Assembly: GCA_024349245.1 (NCBI GenBank)
Contig: JALDNG010000087.1
Coordinates: forward strand, 300,501-364,500
Length of the DNA stretch: 64,000 bases
Source: Neodontobutis hainanensis
Lineage: Eukaryota > Chordata > Actinopteri > Gobiiformes > Odontobutidae
Direction: 5' to 3'
Every line of letters starts with the position of its first letter. The stretch's first letter is position 1. Below, in pieces: positions 11,926-25,140 of this stretch. The notes under the pieces are model-generated. The model searched no databases and was not told the origin of the DNA. It saw only the letters and a program-made list of their open reading frames with translations. The position numbers and the translations under genes are program-made.

Positions 11926-13877
11926 TTCTACTGCTCATCTCTGACGTGAGGAACACTTAAGCAACATGTTTTCACTTCAATAAACATCTGGTTCCTGTGC
12001 TACTTTCAATTCATTATTCTCATTTACAGTGCATTACTTGTGCATTCAATATACGTGCCTTGAAATGTGTCTGGAAATATTTTTTTTCAAAGAAAAGGAT
12101 AAATAACTGAAAAACTCCAACTGAATTGACGGCATTGAGTTAATGGTCCAGATGAGTGCATTTGAATGAACACTACACATCTGGGATCATTAAATAAACT
12201 GCTTATTTTTACCAGTAAGGCACTTCTTTGTAACTTTACAACACGTCATATTTACAGTATTACACTGATATGACTGATATTAAAACCAATCATGAATATG
12301 ATAACTTTTCATCACAGTGTTCAGTTCAAGCATATCATGACTTGATATTACTTTGCAACAAGGTTATGCAGAGGAAAAATGGAGGAAAAGTCACCTGTGG
12401 TTACTATGATTACACGTCAGCTCACTATAATCACTGTCTGAATTGAAGTCTACAAATTTCAATCACTAAGCTAATCTCAGAGCCCAGCGAGTCTTTTGTC
12501 AACCACCGCCTTGAGCCACTCTGCAGAATGAAGTCAAACCTGTAGCATTATTGAGCTACATAACACATTACAGCCTTAATCAGGGTGATTTGCTCGCACT
12601 AGTTCGAACATCGGCTTCAGTGTAAGACGCCTGATTGGCCAATCATTTTAGCACCACTCAAGACTTGGCTTTAATCACAACCATCCATCTGCTTTCATTC
12701 TGCTGCGTGTGACTTTGACAAGCTGGCAATCAGAGCAAACTGCGGTCGAACAAACCTGGAGAACAAAAATGGAACCATTATTTTTTTTAAATATGACAGA
12801 ACCCGGCCAAATATTACATTTAACAAATACTGCAATTACATAAATGATAAAAGAAAAATCTTAATAATAAAGTCTCTATACCTACTGCAACAGCACCTTC
12901 CACTTATTATTATTATATGGTATAAATTAATAACCTTGCGCTGCAGCAAACTCGGGTAAATCCATCTAGTCACCATACAAGTGTTTGTGAAAGCAAACCG
13001 CTTGAACCATGGGCTCAACGGCCTCTTGTGACCAATGATGTGGCAACACAAACAGGAAGAGGCGGGTTTTTAATTTGACAATTGCAACAAGCGTCATCTT
13101 TTTCTCTTTGTTATCAACATGGCTACGCTGAAAGACTTTAGTGGTGATACTAACGTATTTCGCTAACACAAAAAAAAATGTAATTAAAGGATTTTCTAAA
13201 AGGAAAATATATTTTTGCTCTGCTTTCTACTGGCTTTGGCACATTCTAAATCTGGTAGTCTTTCATACACGCTCTTTTCATCAGCCGACGTTTCATTTAC
13301 CAATTCAGTGTTAGTTAATGTTCCTTTTATTCGCAGATTCACTTTGCTGTACAGAAGTTTGTTGTTTCTTTATATCTGCCACACCCTGGTCACAATATGA
13401 ATCGTTGCTATGATTGGCTAAAACAAATCTTGGGGTAGGCGGATACTAGCTGGTGCTTTATCCAATCACCTAACAAGTTTCCGACAGAAGCCACATCCCT
13501 TTTGCAAACGCTGTGTGAAACAGACTATGTTCTGTGAGCTGTTCTATCTGGCAGAGTCAGGTTGATAAATGAAGTCTATATTTCAAAAGCCGCAGTAACA
13601 ACCTATGTAGCTATTGGGCAGTATAATAGTTAAATGAAGAACAAGTAACAGAAAGAAAAACTAAAATGTAGAAGTGAGAGTTGGTTTGAAGAAATCTGAC
13701 TCACTAATATTTCAAAAGCAATGCAAAAGTCTATTTCTGCACGTTTTTTTTTCTATCTTACTTCATTCGTATTTATTAATTTTTTGAATCCCGAAACACA
13801 GAATAACGTTAAAAATCATCTAGGTCAATCAACATTGAAAGACAGCTGTTTGCCAGCCTTTTGCTTCAGAAATGCAA

Positions 13878-13878
<1 letters not shown>
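11926..13878. other. Gene-free stretch
   Basis: No coding exon or named repeat recognised. ATTGG motifs occur near 12634 and 13413, like those in the short repeats elsewhere in the window, but I could not align these sites as copies. Confidence 0.45.

Positions 13879-13940
<62 letters not shown>
13879..13940. repeat. (TA)n microsatellite, about 30 units
   Basis: Uninterrupted TA dinucleotides over about 60 bp, followed by a short CACACATACACATATACATA transition. The alternation creates a spurious Ile-Tyr repeat in one frame. Such tracts are prone to cruciform extrusion and length variation. Confidence 0.98.
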
Positions 13941-13949
<9 letters not shown>

Positions 13950-15105
13950 ACATATACATAAATAACAGACAGCATTCCTGGTTTTTAATAAAAACTAGAG
14001 AAGACAGTTTTTGTACATTCCTGACTGTTGAAGAGCATCACTTGCTGTTTGCTTTACACTCATTTTATATATTTTTTTCACAAATATTTCCAAATACATC
14101 TTTAAAGAGAGAGACAAACTAAAATTCACAATGCAGTGACGGATGTATGGCAGTATTGAATAAGATGAACATATTAACTGAACAACTCTGAAAAAAAACA
14201 CAAGTCTCTGCTGTGAATTCATAATAAATGGGCTCCTTGAAGAATAAAGACTGTGTCTGCCTCAAAGCCACCTACAACCCTATATGTGGAATTGTACGGT
14301 ATTGAGCTAAATAGCATATCCATCATTTAGCTGCACGTCCTTCTCGGTGTCGACTCAGGAACAAACATTTACTCACATACCAGATATTTTGTAGCCTGAC
14401 AACATTCTGCTTTCAAGCTTACAAACATTTTCAAGGAAAGCAGAACAGTCAAAATGTGTTTTTTCTAAGAATGAACAGAACATCTAAAACAATGAATCAC
14501 TGCAGAGTCACTGCAGACAGGTTAACTCAGGTTATGTGCCGCAGTGTTAAAGAGTTTGCCGCTTTTAGAGGGCGTCCAGATGTTTGGCTGAGTATCGCTT
14601 GCATCCCGCTGTGCGCCCGCTCCGTGCTTTGTGTAATGCGTTAAATCCTGCCCAAAGAGTGACCGAGGCACAACGCAGCTCCCTGGATCTGAAGAGCTAA
14701 GCCCCCTGACCTCATGCAGCGGGATGTCAACTCGTGCCAAGCCACTGTCGACCGAAAAACCACTCACTGCTGACCTGTGAAATGGACACTCTTTGTACTC
14801 CAGGCCAGGACTCGGACAGCAGAGCACTCAATGAATACATACATTTTTGGGGGGGCAATATGCATTAAGAGATGTTTGTGAAATATTTTATTTGGTGCTA
14901 GTCCTATTAAATCCATCTGACAATCATCTTTTTTAAAAAAGGTAGGGTTTTTTTCACAGGATATTATAAAAATAACTCAAAAGCAAACTACTGCCTTGAT
15001 CTGACAGTTACCACACTTGCATAAAAAAAAAAAAAAATCCTCATCCAACTGGCAGTAATTGGATTTTCATATATCTGAACCGATGCGATCAGAAAAACAG
15101 CACTG
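13941..15105. other. Gene-free stretch
   Basis: AT-rich flanks of the TA repeat. A GC-richer block lies at about 14520-14830; it is open on the minus strand for about 101 codons but has no recognisable motif or clear splice sites, so I do not call it an exon. Confidence 0.4.
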
Positions 15106-15195
15106 CATAAAGCCCGCCCCATTTTAGATGTATAGTTATGACTGGTCAGGTAGGTTCAATGGGAGGGGTTCCTGACCCACTTCACCTCATTACGG
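15106..15195 (+). repeat. Short dispersed repeat, family 1 copy 1
   Basis: Contains CATAAAGCCCGCCCC, then TTTTAGATG, ATGACTGGTCAGG, and GGAGGGGTTCCTGACCCA. The same order of blocks recurs at about 18690 and 30555. Probably a fragment of a non-autonomous transposon; no terminal repeats or target duplications were found. Confidence 0.6.
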
Positions 15196-17330
15196 TGCTC
15201 CTCTGATGGTGCAGTATCCGAGTTAGGTCAATGGGCTGATTTGCACAAAAACAAGTCAGGTTTAGCGTTAGATCTTCTTCTGGTCTTTGAAGAAAAGTTA
15301 AATGCTAACAAATGTAAAGACCTCATTAATGCTTGAGTAGACCGGATGGTTTGATTTTCTCCCATGAACATAAACTGTGCATGAAAATGTCCTTTTTCAA
15401 TTTGTACCTTAAATACTCAGATAAGGGTACAATTGAAATCTGTCATGAATGTTTATTTTCACAATAGTCATGTAAAATCTAATGGAAAAGTGTAACTTAG
15501 GTAATATAGTCTGAACAATAGCCAGAGAATTCAAACTTGAAAGTTCCATTTTACTGCAGAATCTGTAAATTAACTTGTCCTACTTTTCTAATCTTTTGTC
15601 AAAAAGGAAACTCTCAGTGACTCACTGCTGGAAACATGAATATCTTCCATCCGATCGCGCCAATTCTGCAGAGAGCGGGGAACATCTAAATGCACTGTGT
15701 ATTTGCATAAAGTCCTCTTGTGCAGTCAGATCAGATTTAAGAGGCTCGAGGGGGAAGAGGTTAGAGGACAGAGATGGGCTGTTACACTCGCATGATAATC
15801 TGCACTTACATTTAAGGCTTATCGAAAAATGGCAATTTTAAAACGCTGCAAAGTCCAGGATTGTCATCAGGGCAAGAGATAGAAAACACTCTCTCAGTAG
15901 CCATTTTTTACACTTGAAGGAATTGTGAGTCTAGATTGAGAATGTGCATCAGGTGGCGTTTCTCTTTAGGACAACAGCAGCAGTCGACAACAGCAGCTGG
16001 TGAAGGCGTAGACCACTTGTATTTAACTCAAGCTGTCACAGGAACAAGCACTGCTCATATATATCACTGCATAAGTGTAGTAGACCACAGAGGAAGACAT
16101 TTTCAATAGACAAAATTGCATTAGCCACCAAAAATGACAAATTCTGCATAATAAGATTTTTGGATTTTCGACTACCTGTGTGCTGTCAGTGAGTGGCTCA
16201 ATATTTAGCTGCTCTTTTTTTTTTATAGAAGCAACACCAGCTAAAGGCTCCATGCAAGCTATTTATCAGAGGCTTAGGATTATGTTTTTTGTGGATATGC
16301 ACTAAACCAAGTAACATCACATTTTCAAAAATATTTACATACATAATTGTGAAGACCTATGCAATGCTAAGTTTACCATGCACCCTGCAATTTTCAAAGT
16401 GTTTTTAAGCTGCATGCTCATATAAAGAAGAAAAAATAGGTGGATGTGTATCTTTTTGAAGTCGATATTTAAACCTGAGGCCAATAGTGATGCTCCTAGA
16501 CTTTCCAGTCATTCAAAAGATGAATCAACAGAGTTAATTCCTTCAGATCAATAATTGAAAATAACATGCTAGGGTGAAAAAATAGGATTGATTTATGCTA
16601 TGCGCTGCCCTACTGATTCCATCGACAGACTGATCTTGCAGATTGGCTCAAAATACTCTGGTGTAGTGAGCGAAAAAAAAGGAAACCATTGATCAGAAAC
16701 ACAAGACATCTATCAGCCCCAGACATACATGCTGTAGTTGATTGTTCCTGTTGGTGGTGCAAAGACAGTATGCATAGGTCTTAACAAATAAATAGATCCG
16801 ACAAATTAACTGATCAGCTCTAGCTCATCAAGTTAAGCAAACCACCTAAACTTTCTTCAGTTAAATAAATGACACTAACTAACTAACCAGCCATATAACC
16901 AATGCAGTTTTCCAACACCATATAAAAATAAAATAATCTGCATTAAAAATAAAATCTGCTTGGATGATAATGTGAAATTGGGGCATATCTTATACAGTGA
17001 AAAGTCTCTTTTTAACGTCACACAGCAGCTCACAGGTGGCTGTGAATTGAAGTTAAACCACTAAAGCCATAGCAGTCTTAAGAACATTTGTGAATAGATT
17101 TTTGAATAGGACTGGAGCTCCCTGAAAGCCTCTCTCAAAGAGATTAAAGTTTAATGTGTTCAGAGAAGAACCCCTTCAAATGCAGCACCGGATTTCTGAA
17201 GTGTCCTGGAATGACCAGTACAAGAGAGACTCGGGCAGATGGACAGCATTCTGAAATTGTGAGGTAAACTAAATTCTATACTTTTCTACTTATGAGTAGT
17301 TATAGGACCACCAAAACAGGCCCAGAGCTA
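15196..17330. other. Gene-free stretch
   Basis: No coding exon or recognised repeat. Contains A- and T-runs (for example near 16208-16223 and 16673-16681). Confidence 0.45.
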
Positions 17331-17361
17331 GAGGGCTGTGAGGGCTGTGAGGGCTGTGAGG
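17331..17361. repeat. 9-bp minisatellite, about 3.4 units
   Basis: The unit AGGGCTGTG is repeated in perfect tandem. Confidence 0.95.
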
Positions 17362-17692
17362 GATACAAATCCAAATGAGAAGTGGGCACCATAGCAACAA
17401 AATGGATTCAGTTTCATCAAGAGCTTTTGTAGGACTGAGCTTTTGTTCCAGAAAACATCAAATCAAGAGATTTGCAGTTGAAGCCAATACCACCGAGAAG
17501 TGTAGTGTAGTCACTACTTTACACTTAGAGCTTATTATGCAAGACACGGAAACTGATGATCTAATTATCAATATTTCATCATAATTTATGCTTCCACATA
17601 AACCATGGTGGCTTCTTGTTTTACTAAGTGACCAACGATTATGCAATTTTTTTGGGGTTAAACTGTAGCTTGGAAGTGAGTGTCGGAAGTGA

Positions 17693-17765
17693 GGGGCGGC
17701 AGTAGCTCAGTGGGTAGAGCGGTTGCATTGGATAAAAGCGTCTGCTAAATGAATAAATGTAAAAT
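17693..17765 (+). mobile_element. Internally deleted tRNA-headed SINE (family A-like head)
   Basis: Starts with GGGGCGGCAGTAGCTCAGTG and continues GGTAGAGCGG, a tRNA-like head with a pol III box A. It then jumps to GTTGCATTGGATAAAAGCG, TCTGCTAAATGAATAAATG and AAAATG, a common fish SINE/LINE 3' tail. Box B and the body are absent. The full-length copies at 45.4 and 50.05 kb share the head. It could not be transcribed from the usual two-box promoter. Confidence 0.75.
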
Positions 17766-18685
17766 GAAATGATTAAATGAGTGTCACTGACGTCATTTGA
17801 CTCAACTCAATCAAAAACAAATTGTAAATGGTAGGTGTGTACAATTTCATCCTTTTTAACTGTAACTAATAACCGTTTGTGTAAGCTATGCTCACACTGC
17901 TGAAGAGTAATACATCTCGTCTACACCAATGTGTTGTCAAATGTAACAGCATAGCCTCCTAATATTACCCCATCCCTCAGGTGTAATATAACCCTTACAG
18001 TGTATAAGCGCAGACAGAACAAGTGTCAGTGATCTAACACAAGAGTGGAGCCGTCGCCGCGGTGACGCGGTGTCCCGGTGACCCTGACATCTCTTAGCAG
18101 CAGTAAAGGCTTGATCCTGTAAGAGGCTCAGGTGGATTGAATCCCTGGAGAGGATTCGACACAGAACAAGCCTCACCCAAAGAAGACAGAGAAGAGAAAG
18201 AGGAGGGAGACTGTATTAACCTAGTCTATTTGGATATAAATGTCTAAAAAGTTTTTTTAGTGAATGTATTATGCTACTAAATTCTTTTTACACTCATCAC
18301 TATCATTTTTATTTTATGCAGCATATTACTTCAGTCTTTTGTTCGACCTGGGGTTCGACCGGTTTTCTCACTGGATGCAAGTTGGGGCTGTGGATGGGAC
18401 ATTATTTAATTACAATTAAATAAATTATGTGCTTGTGCTTTGGTTTGAAAATCTAAGTAATTATCCTGCAATCATGTGGTTCTTGGATGGTCAAGGTTGC
18501 CAAACCTTTTTATTTTTTGCTCTCAAGTGCTTTTAACTCAGAAGGTTGGAGCATTAACATTTCAAGAAGGTTTAACTGAACCTTTCTGGTTAATTCTAAT
18601 TTTGAACACTAATTATTTTTAAGTGTTAAATAACATACTAGTGCAATTTCAAAACCATACAACTTACCAACAAGACAAATATTTC
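17766..18685. other. Gene-free stretch
   Basis: Contains one small CpG-rich patch at about 18050-18085 (GCCGTCGCCGCGGTGACGCG). No exon or named repeat recognised. Confidence 0.4.
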
Positions 18686-18790
18686 ATAAAGCCCTTATTT
18701 TAGAGTAAAGGTCATGATTGGTCAGGTATGATGGAATTTGGTGGCAATAGGTTTGAATGGAAAGGTTTCCAGACCCATTTCATTTTGAAA
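18686..18790 (+). repeat. Short dispersed repeat, family 1 copy 2
   Basis: Contains CATAAAGCCCTTATTTTAGAG, ATGATTGGTCAGG, and AAAGGTTTCCAGACCCATTTCA, matching the block order at 15106 and 30546. More diverged than the other two in the GC block. Confidence 0.5.
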
Positions 18791-19894
18791 AGAGGCCAGT
18801 CACCATGACTGGAAAAAAGTACCTTGTGAGCATTTAAATTTGAATCATCTGTCTCTAAAAATATTACATCAAAACATTTATTTTGAAAGATATGGTTGGG
18901 TATAAAAAGCCATGTCCTTCCAGTGTGGGGGTTATACGTCCCATACAGGTTCTAACATGTTACTCAGCAGCTTACATGTGTGAACATTACTCAACTCATA
19001 TTTCTCACTCACCTTTGATATATTGCTGGACCTGCTCGCCGAGTGACCCAGAGGCTTTTCATTCTGTGAAGACAAAGAAGCACAAAGGTCAGTGGAAATT
19101 CACACAGAGGCTGTTTACTAGAGTTCAAACATGGTTATATGTATGACATAACATTTGATTTGTAATGTTTGCAGCCGGACAAACACAAGCTGCTCGACAT
19201 TACAACTGCTCTTATGTTTGATCCTTTCACACAGTATTCTGTGAAATATAAAAACAGTCTTGCTGGCACAAGGCTGGACTGAAATATTTGACCGCCTATT
19301 GGAAAGAGACTCGGGGATGTTTTTATCTTGACCATAAGAGCAGCACCGGCCAAAAAGCTTTTGAGGCCAAACAGAATGACTGTGTTCTGCAAAAGAATGC
19401 ACACTGGAACCACACATGGACAGGACTTTTAGTTATAATCAGTCAGATCCAAGTAAACAACATTTATCACAGCAAGCATCATGAATTTCCTTTGACCATT
19501 GAATTTATAATACTTGTGCAGAATACAAATAAGTGGTATTCCCTTAAACTAATAAAATGTTTTGCACAGAATGCATCAGATGAAAAACTGGTTGTTGAAT
19601 TTTGCAAGATTTTAGAGGGGCACACTCCATTTTGATGCTCCTAATGTGCCAGATGTGTGGGTGCACTTGCATTTTTTTATTTAAACCTATTACTTTGGAT
19701 GTAGCACATTATACTATTATGCTTACTAACATAGCATTACAAGAGAGACAACAAAAAGGCGACAAACTTCCCTGGCAATTACTTTCTCTACTCTATGGAG
19801 TGTGGTCTCTAATGCATTTCTTTATCAAGTTATTAAGTTTTAAATGCCATCACCCATTTAAATGCCACAGGGGACTGAAATGAAATATTCCTGT
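18791..19894. other. Gene-free stretch
   Basis: Overlapping open frames on both strands at about 19120-19640 (up to 115 codons) have no known motif. No supported exon. Confidence 0.4.
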
Positions 19895-20255
19895 TTTATC
19901 GGGGTGCACAGTGGTTAGCACTCCTGCGTCACAGCAAAAAGGTTGTGAGTTCAAATCCTGGCCGACAAAAACATCCTCAGAACTGTTTTCTGTGAGGATT
20001 CTGCATATCCTCCCGTGGCTTCCTCCCACCGTCCAAACACTTGCATGTACAAGTCAAGTGGCAACTCTAAAGTGTCCCTAGTGAATGAATGTGAGAGAGA
20101 AGGGTTGTCTGTCAATGTCTGTCTCTAAATGTCAGCCCTGAGAATAACTGGCCACGGTCCAGGGTGTTACCCGCCTCAGGCCCAAAGCTGCTGGGATAGG
20201 CTCCAGTCACCCACGGGACTAAGTGGAAGAGAATGAATAAATGAATGAATGTCAT
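19895..20255 (+). mobile_element. tRNA-headed long SINE, family B, nearly complete
   Basis: Head: GGGGTGCACAGTGGTTAGCA with box A, then GAGTTCAAATCCTGG as box B. Body: TCCTCCCACCGTCCAAACAC, a TGTCAGCCCTGAGAATAACTGG-type block, AGGGTGTTACCCGCCTCAGG, and GCTGGGATAGGCTCCAGTCA. The tail is (GAAT)n-like near 20232-20251. This is a common fish repeat. Partial copies lie at 42163-42300 (+) and 50768-51588 (-). I do not assign a library name. Confidence 0.8.
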
Positions 20256-23200
20256 TGTAATATTTAACAGAATTATGGCATGCAGGTGCAGGCTGACTTC
20301 AATATTACATTACGATTATATGAGAACACTACTTATAATTCATGTTCAGCAAGAATATTTTCCATATGAATACTACACATTTGAGTTTTTAATTAAATAT
20401 TATGGCAATTCAAAGTCCTGCTGACCTTTTACAATGTACCAACCATATTGCCGGTGATTTATGAATGGTTCACCTGGCCGCTCAGTGCACTGTATTTCCC
20501 ACAGCTCTATGGTCCATATCTTCCCCCATAATAGAAATGTTATATAATGTTCAATTCTTTTGAACAGTACAGAACATCCCTTTAATACTGCCTCTATTCA
20601 AGACATTAGTACACATGAGGCACAGGTGTCAATTAAACGGCAACAAAATCATTAATAATAAATACTAGTAAGTCAACACCTGGGAAGCATGCGTCTCATT
20701 TGGAATCAGCATGTATCCATTTTCCACTTGATTTTTCTAACAGATTATTTGATGTTGGAGGAACTCACTGATTCATGAGGAGTCTACTAATGAGCGCTGC
20801 TAAGAGCCTTGCGACCTGTTTGGCATCTTAAGTCGCTTCTCCTGGCACTGCACCCGGCCAGGAGTTGCACAATACACCCCAAATGAACCGGTGTCACAAT
20901 ATTTGACAAACAGCCTTGCAAATACGGGCAGTGTTCGCAAGGCTGTAATGCTGCTCACACATTTAGATAAACAGCTACTGAAGTGTTAAGTTTCATTCAG
21001 AGCCAGGGCGGCATTCGAGTCTCATGTGGGTTTTAAAGAGTAATCAATCACAGTTATGTAATGTGGGATTTGTGAAGAGTGTGACAGGGCTCTGGGTCTT
21101 TGGACAAAAATGAACTCCAGCTGAAGTGACACGGCTCTACATACTAATCATGTTGTAGATAAAAACATGCAGCGATAAAGATGTACTTTCTTGTGTTTAC
21201 TGCATTTTCCATAGTTTAGCCCTGCTATCTGAAATCAAACAAAGATAGGAATGAATGTCAAGGGCTCGATACCACTCTAGGCACGCCATGGCCACTATGG
21301 CTTCTTGTCTCGTCATCCAAAGACATGTATGCATAGGTAATTGGATTAAATGTCTAGATCATTTCAGACCAGTTTTGAAGCAACTCTGCAATGATTTGTC
21401 GCCATTCTCAACTTTTTACTTTTTAGCAGGCTTAACAGCTGGGCCAGTTGCCAACAAAAGAACAGGACGCATGGTGACTTTGTTTTACAGACAAAGATCA
21501 CTCAGTCCAATCCTTGACCCATCATCTTTTTTTTCCATTAGCCATTTTTAGAACGTCACAAAAACAAGTAATGTCCGTTTAAAACTTGATGTTAGAATAA
21601 AGCGGACTGCACATATACATGTCACACCGGCCAGGCTCACTGCATGTTCTAGTTTGGGCTTGGTTCCGGAGACCGGGAGCTTGGTGCCAGGGCTCAGACC
21701 AGTTTGAGCAGAACTAACATTGCACAGCAGGTGTAGACAACAGCTCAAAGACTATTAATTTCCAGCCATGTAACTAGCCACTACAGATGATACAATGACA
21801 TCAACAACATTCATGGAACAGGACAACAGTAAAAATGTTATAATTAGTAAAAATGAAATAAAGTGTATGTAGCTCCAGAGACAACGACAAAAATTTAACT
21901 ATTGCTTGGTTTGGGCTCAGGGCCAGCTTGTAATTAGGTTCTGAAACTGCAGTCTGCACAACGCCTGCTTTTTGTGAGAGGGGTAACAGAGGGCAGCATA
22001 TAGCACTCAGTATAGGAGTAGGGGCCTTTTGTATGGACATACTGTATCAGCACCAAAATCTCCAGCAATAACTTCACCAAATACCTCTAGTTTAAAAAGT
22101 TCCCCAGTGTGCAAGAAAAGCTAGAAATACCAATTATTAAAGTTGGGTCAAAAGAATTCTTTGTCCAGCCATTGTTTCCCACAGCCACATCTATACTTTT
22201 TCAAAAATGAATGAAAAACCTGGGACCTAAGATTGGAATGTGTGTCTCAGATAAACAGAGACCAGACTTGGGCAAACACAGAAACAACAGTGAGGCGTTT
22301 CTATCGGTGTAAATGAATCCTGAGGCACTTCTACAGGACACACTCCGCTCCTTAATTACTCCGACACGTCACTGCTGTCCTATCTTTGCCTGGTTGCTAT
22401 GGTGACGGAGCGTTTTGAGCCAAGCCTCTCCATCAGTATCCCCTGGTTTTCTTCAGCCCGAGGACACAAACACAGCAGCAGACAGACGCTCACATACGGC
22501 AAACGCTTAACTGAGATCCACCTATGTGATTAAATATTTGACCTTTCCATCAGCCCACATTTGTACTTAGGGATCAGCAATTTGTGAGAACTCTTGAGAT
22601 CCTCTAAAATATTTTATGTCAGCATAACACTGTGAGCATTTATTATCACACACACAATTCTAAGACCAAAGAAAAAAACAATGCTGGACAGTCACACCTT
22701 ACATTGATGGTAACATATAAACATTACTTTGGAGTTTTCCTTGCATTTTTGGGTATTTTGTATGTTAAAGTTAGAGTGTACTGCACTTCATGCTTCATCA
22801 CTTCAGTAGACAAGAAAATGTCAAATCCATTTTACCACCTCTATACAATGAACCTCTGCCATCTACAAATGTACAACTACAAATGTACTACCACTAATGG
22901 TAAATAATTATGACTATATACACTGTACATTTCCGGTTATAAAAAATACATTTTCATTTACATGTTACATTTATTACAGGGTGTTATTTAATGAATACAC
23001 AGACAATGCACTACAGGTATTTTATAGGTTAGACAAATGCAGCTAAATGTGGAAATATAAATTTAGAGACGATAACCTCACAAATGCATTTTTACTCTAC
23101 ATTCAGACAATTGTCCTGCTTCAATAAGGCTGTGAACTCCGCCTGCACCTGTAGCATCTGAGAGCTACAGTTTGATTGGTGGACAGACTGCAAAAGCTCT

Positions 23201-25084
23201 ATATATGCAGTCATGTACCATTTTTCGGCATGAAGAGCTTTGGCAAAGAAGAGTGAGTTTTGAGCTTTAACAAACAGAGGTTAATTGTAGTTCAATTCAA
23301 CAATGTCTCCAAATTATTAAATGAAATATTATATAGTCTGGCATTTTGAATACAACCAAGGATAGGTCGACAAAGTTAACCAGATAAATCAAAAAGTGGG
23401 CACCTTAGAGCTAAAGGACTGATTTTATTTGACAAAGAAGGCGTGTGTCTTGTCAGCCAAGGTCTGTGTTATGAAACCAAAATGTCAGCTGCAAGCTTTT
23501 GGCAATTAAATCATTATCGAAAAATGTCAACATCATGTTTTTTAATCTAGCTGCTTCCTGTAAAACATGCTTTCTGGCAAGTGTAGCTGCACAACTTGGA
23601 TTCCAATGCACCAAACTAGAAATTGCTTTAATCCAAGAAATCTGCTTCTTGCTACCATTTAATTCACTGTGGTACTAAAGGGTTCACACAAACAATGAGT
23701 ACAATATGTGAACCAAATCAATTGTCAGAAAGTAAAAAGGGCTCATGTTTGGAGAAAGGAGATCAAATTGATGATCCTTACCCTTAATCTAATTTCTCCT
23801 CCAAATAAAAGTAACAAGCACATAACCCGAGACAGGGATGCTGGGAAATAACAAGGCCACATTTGAATCAATATGGAAGAGTGATCAGAGCAGATAAACC
23901 TAAGACCCTTTCAGACCTTGCATTTTAATCAATATTCAGAACTGGTTGTTTACGAAGACAACAAGACCTTAGAGCTCTCTCCCATCAGCTAAACATATGC
24001 ACTTCTGCAAATGTTCGGGTTGTTATAACAGTTAGAGACATACCTTGAATATAATGAGCTGAAAATAGCTATGTACCTTAAAATTGGTTATAGTCCCATG
24101 CTCATTTTATACTTACCAGAGCCAAATGTCAAATGCAACATGTAAACATACAGGTATAACTGAGTCAGTAAATACACAGGCCATTCATTAACGCTCAACC
24201 TGATGACACCGTTTCATAAAGAGGAATGTGTTTGGTTGCAGCCGGGGACCAACTTTTCAGATTCTGAAGTTGGTTTATGTGCAGGGGGGAGGGGAGAGTT
24301 GGGTAAACACACAGGTCGGTTTGCAATAGGTTTAGGAATTCTATGAATGGTGCTTTGACTAAAAAATGTGTCTGATGTTGTTGGTTTGTTAATGCAAGCT
24401 GGGACTCATACCCATACACACCTCTACAGAGACCTACATCCATCCACATTCATGTGACCCAGGTAACCTCTGAATGTTACAATAGGATCCCCAAGTTAGC
24501 ATTTAGGCCCATCACACTTTACAGTGATGGTGCCCACATTTACATTTTACTGTACAGCTTTTGGAAGTTTTGAAAAAGCCCTCAGATCATTACATAACAA
24601 GGCTAGTTGGTGTGTTACCTTCAACTTCAGAGAGTCACCTTCACTGTGCCGAGGCCGCAGGTATAAAGGCCGTATTCTCCGGACTCATGCATTATTCTAA
24701 TACAGCACGACTCAGGTTTCACAGTCCAGTGTGCCCGTCTGTCTGAGCCTCTCCTGTGGCACTGTTAGCCGGCCAGGCTTTGATAGCACCACTTCTACAG
24801 AGCAGTCTGGAGACGTGTACGAATGAGGGGCTTAGAAGAGAGACTCGACAAGGACACGTACGGAGGAATGGCTCTGTTCTCTGTCCGCAGGGACATAGGC
24901 TCAGCTCAGCTTTTATGTAAAAAACACAAAAAGATAAAACCTTTGCCACTTTTGCCCAGACTCTTTGAAACAGACTTTTCCTTATTAAGTCAAGGTTCAA
25001 AGAACTTTTTATAAAAACATTGCAGAATTGTTATTGGTTTAACCTTGTCACTTGTCTGGTATTAGATCAGATTTGAGACAAATT
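20256..25084. other. Gene-free stretch
   Basis: Nearly 5 kb with no coding exon I can support and no recognised transposon. A CCAAT/TATA-like arrangement at 23174-23260 is described separately. A GC-richer patch at 24640-24840 has open frames on both strands without motif. Confidence 0.4.
23174..23260 (+). promoter_or_regulatory. Possible CCAAT-TATA promoter with short first exon
   Basis: An inverted CCAAT (ATTGG, 23175-23179) is followed 20 bp later by TATATAT (23200-23206). An ATG at about 23230 opens ATGAAGAGCTTTGGCAAAGA, which runs into a GTGAGT donor. Spacing is plausible for a pol II promoter, but no downstream exon was found, and such motifs arise by chance in AT-rich DNA. Confidence 0.2.
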
Positions 25085-25140
25085 CACTCGATAATGCTCT
25101 CTACCCACTCACAGACGGCACTCGCATGTAGACAGTTTTC
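25085..25140 (+). repeat. Short dispersed repeat, family 2 copy 1 (core only)
   Basis: Core ATAATGCTCTCTACCCACTC followed by ACAGACGGCACTCGCATG and ACAGTT. It matches cores at about 42560-42605 and 47462-47515 in the same orientation. Confidence 0.45.

Noticed and set aside
13721..14122. 133-codon plus frame with Ile-Tyr repeats
   Set aside because: Produced by translation of the (TA)n tract; no motif.
17331..17361. CRISPR-like direct repeats
   Set aside because: Units are adjacent with no spacers; simple minisatellite in vertebrate DNA.
18045..18090. CpG island promoter
   Set aside because: Only about 40 bp is CpG-rich; no other promoter features nearby.
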